NCBI RefSeq assembly: GCF_014534745.1
Contig: NZ_JACVVP010000023.1
Location: 1 to 64,000, forward strand
Direction: 5' to 3'
DNA length: 64,000 bases
DNA from: Flammeovirga sp. EKP202
GTDB taxonomy: Bacteria > Bacteroidota > Bacteroidia > Cytophagales > Flammeovirgaceae
Made by a program: the position numbers and the translations under genes. Below, piece by piece: positions 62,487 through 64,000 of the stretch (its first letter is position 1; the number at the start of each line of letters is the position of its first letter). Under the pieces are notes generated by a model. It did no database searches. It was not told the DNA's origin and worked only from the letters and a program-made list of their open reading frames with translations.

Positions 62487-64000
62487 ATGTGTAATTATTT
62501 CAAACTACTACTAACTACTGTACTTTTCTCCTCAATTTTTTCAAGCTGTCATAAAACAAATGAGGCACAAGTCAGTAAAGCAGAACAGCAAAACACCAAT
62601 CTAGACATCTTTTTCGACAGTGTTTTTAATGCTGATTTAGAGCAAAACCCTGAAGCAATGACCTACAGGGGTGACAAACGCTTTAATGATCAATGGAACG
62701 ATCATTCTGAAAAACAATTCTTGAAGAGTGTAAAAAACAAAAGGAATGCCCTTCGAAAAGCCAATGCATTTCAAAGCCCCAACTACACTGAAGACAGAGC
62801 ATTAAGCTTAGAGTTATTTAAGTATGAGCTTGAACTTGATTTGGAAGGAGAACGGTTTCATCAGTATGATTACGTTTTCAATCAAATGTATGGAGCACAA
62901 AGTAACCCTGCTTCTTTTTTGATTGGTTTTCATCAAATCAGCACTAAAAAAGATGCTGAAGATTATATCAGTAGGGTAGAAAAAATCCCTGGGATGATGG
63001 AGCAACAAATTCAAAACGCTCTTCAAAGTGAAAAAGAAGGTTTTATACTTCCAAAATTCCTTTTCAGCAAAGTGTTGAGTGATTGCAATAATCTTTTAGA
63101 GGGAAAGCCCATTTCAAATTCTGAAAAAACACACCCTATTGCTCAAGACTTCTACACTAAAATAGATCATGTAGAGCTCAATGAAGATGAAAAAAATGCG
63201 TTGATCGAAAAGTTCAATGTTGCCATGCAGCAAAACTTTGCTCCTACCTATAAAAAGTTGATCCAGACACTACAAGAACAAGAAATAAGAGCCAATAATG
63301 ATGCAGGCGTTTGGCGCTTAAAAGATGGAGAAGAATATTATGCTTATTGTCTTAAAAAAATTACTTCTACCAACTTTACAGCAGAACAAATTCATCAGAT
63401 GGGATTAAGAGAAGTAGCTCGAATTCATGGAGAGATGAATACCATCAAGAAAAATGTAGGCTTTACAGGAAGTCTTTCAGAATTTTTTACTTACATGAAA
63501 AATGCCCCTCAGTTCTATTATCCTAACACGGATGAAGGTAAAAAGGCTTACTTAGCAGATGCTAAAAGCATCATTGATGCCATGAGAAAGCAGCTCGACA
63601 ACCTTTTCATCACAAAACCTAAAGCACCCATTGAAGTCAAAAGAGTAGAACCTTTTAGAGAAAAAACGGCAGGTAAAGCATTTTATAATTCTCCAGCTGC
63701 AGATGGTTCTCGACCGGGCTATTACTATGCTAATCTTTATGACATGAATCAAATGCCGAAATATGAGATGGAAGCATTGGCTTATCATGAAGGAATACCG
63801 GGTCATCATATGCAAATTGCATTAACAAAAGAACTAGAAAGCCTCCCTGAATTTAGAAAAGAAGCTCATTATACAGCCTACATTGAGGGTTGGGGACTTT
63901 ACTCAGAACTTATACCGAAGGAACTTGGGTTTTATAGTGATCCTTATTCTGATTTTGGACGTTTGGCAATGGAACTATGGAGATCTTGCCGATTGGTAGT
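62487..64000 (+). CDS. DUF885-family lipoprotein, partial (cut by the window end)
   Basis: The frame starts at ATG 62487 after an AAGGA ribosome site and runs out of the window with no stop. The first 504 residues include a lipoprotein signal (lipobox ending SSC, Cys 21). The DUF885 metal motif is visible in AYHEGIPGHHMQIAL, with further HYTAYIEGWGLYSE and LGFYSDPYSDFGRLAMELWRS. The family resembles M32-like peptidases with a HExxxHH type site. It is divergent from the ddl/PASTA pair. The C-terminus is missing. Confidence 0.9.
   Translation, partial: MCNYFKLLLTTVLFSSIFSSCHKTNEAQVSKAEQQNTNLDIFFDSVFNADLEQNPEAMTYRGDKRFNDQWNDHSEKQFLKSVKNKRNALRKANAFQSPNYTEDRALSLELFKYELELDLEGERFHQYDYVFNQMYGAQSNPASFLIGFHQISTKKDAEDYISRVEKIPGMMEQQIQNALQSEKEGFILPKFLFSKVLSDCNNLLEGKPISNSEKTHPIAQDFYTKIDHVELNEDEKNALIEKFNVAMQQNFAPTYKKLIQTLQEQEIRANNDAGVWRLKDGEEYYAYCLKKITSTNFTAEQIHQMGLREVARIHGEMNTIKKNVGFTGSLSEFFTYMKNAPQFYYPNTDEGKKAYLADAKSIIDAMRKQLDNLFITKPKAPIEVKRVEPFREKTAGKAFYNSPAADGSRPGYYYANLYDMNQMPKYEMEALAYHEGIPGHHMQIALTKELESLPEFRKEAHYTAYIEGWGLYSELIPKELGFYSDPYSDFGRLAMELWRSCRLV

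Overview
The window looks like a chromosomal segment of a low-GC member of Bacteroidota. The signs are promoter boxes of the TAnnTTTG type, a TonB-dependent receptor paired with a DUF4249 lipoprotein, a DUF4139 protein carrying a SusC-style module, a DUF885 lipoprotein, and an ABC permease fused to an M1 peptidase. A marine Cytophagales relative such as Flammeovirga is a reasonable guess, but the sequence alone does not prove it.

Positions 1-13305 hold a complete type I (I-B-like) CRISPR-Cas locus read on the minus strand: a WYL regulator, then cas6-cas3-cas8-cas7-cas5-cas4-cas1-cas2, a leader, and an array that runs off the left edge (52 full repeats plus a partial one). The array is leader-proximal at its right end. 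Two spacers 31 positions apart differ at three bases, and all three changes are synonymous in one reading frame, so the same gene was sampled twice from diverged invaders. Cas3 has its HD nuclease after the helicase, and Cas8 lacks cysteine. A short word is shared by the promoter regions of cas6 and the WYL gene and may be its operator.

Positions 13306-18960 are mixed: an orphan IS30-type DNA-binding protein without a catalytic domain, structured repeat elements, a coiled-coil protein, a TrpF-like protein, hisE, an anti-sigma-like membrane protein and an ScfR/RamB-type regulator. Two dispersed repeat families (A at 14105 and 26980; B at 18770 and 41346) share a terminal word and look like non-autonomous mobile or REP-type elements.

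Positions 18961-35214 hold a TonB receptor/DUF4249 pair, an unrecognised three-gene minus-strand cluster (22454-24549) whose products share a DVTSY-like module, hpt, two MarR-controlled redox/efflux loci with visible operators, and an rhlE-ywbE-slyD-slyD group with a lipid A-type acyltransferase. Positions 35215-50952 contain a MauG-type dihaem lipoprotein and a PhoX-like lipoprotein, a DUF4139 protein, a tightly overlapping operon (thioredoxin-like, YfiT/DinB, three GNATs, DUF1697), a second DEAD-box helicase, an aspartyl protease with a PDZ domain and an aldo/keto reductase. Positions 50953-64000 hold an ABC exporter with a peptidase-fused permease, outer-membrane proteins, a long AT-rich gap, a PASTA protein next to a double D-Ala-D-Ala ligase, and the start of a DUF885 lipoprotein cut by the window edge.
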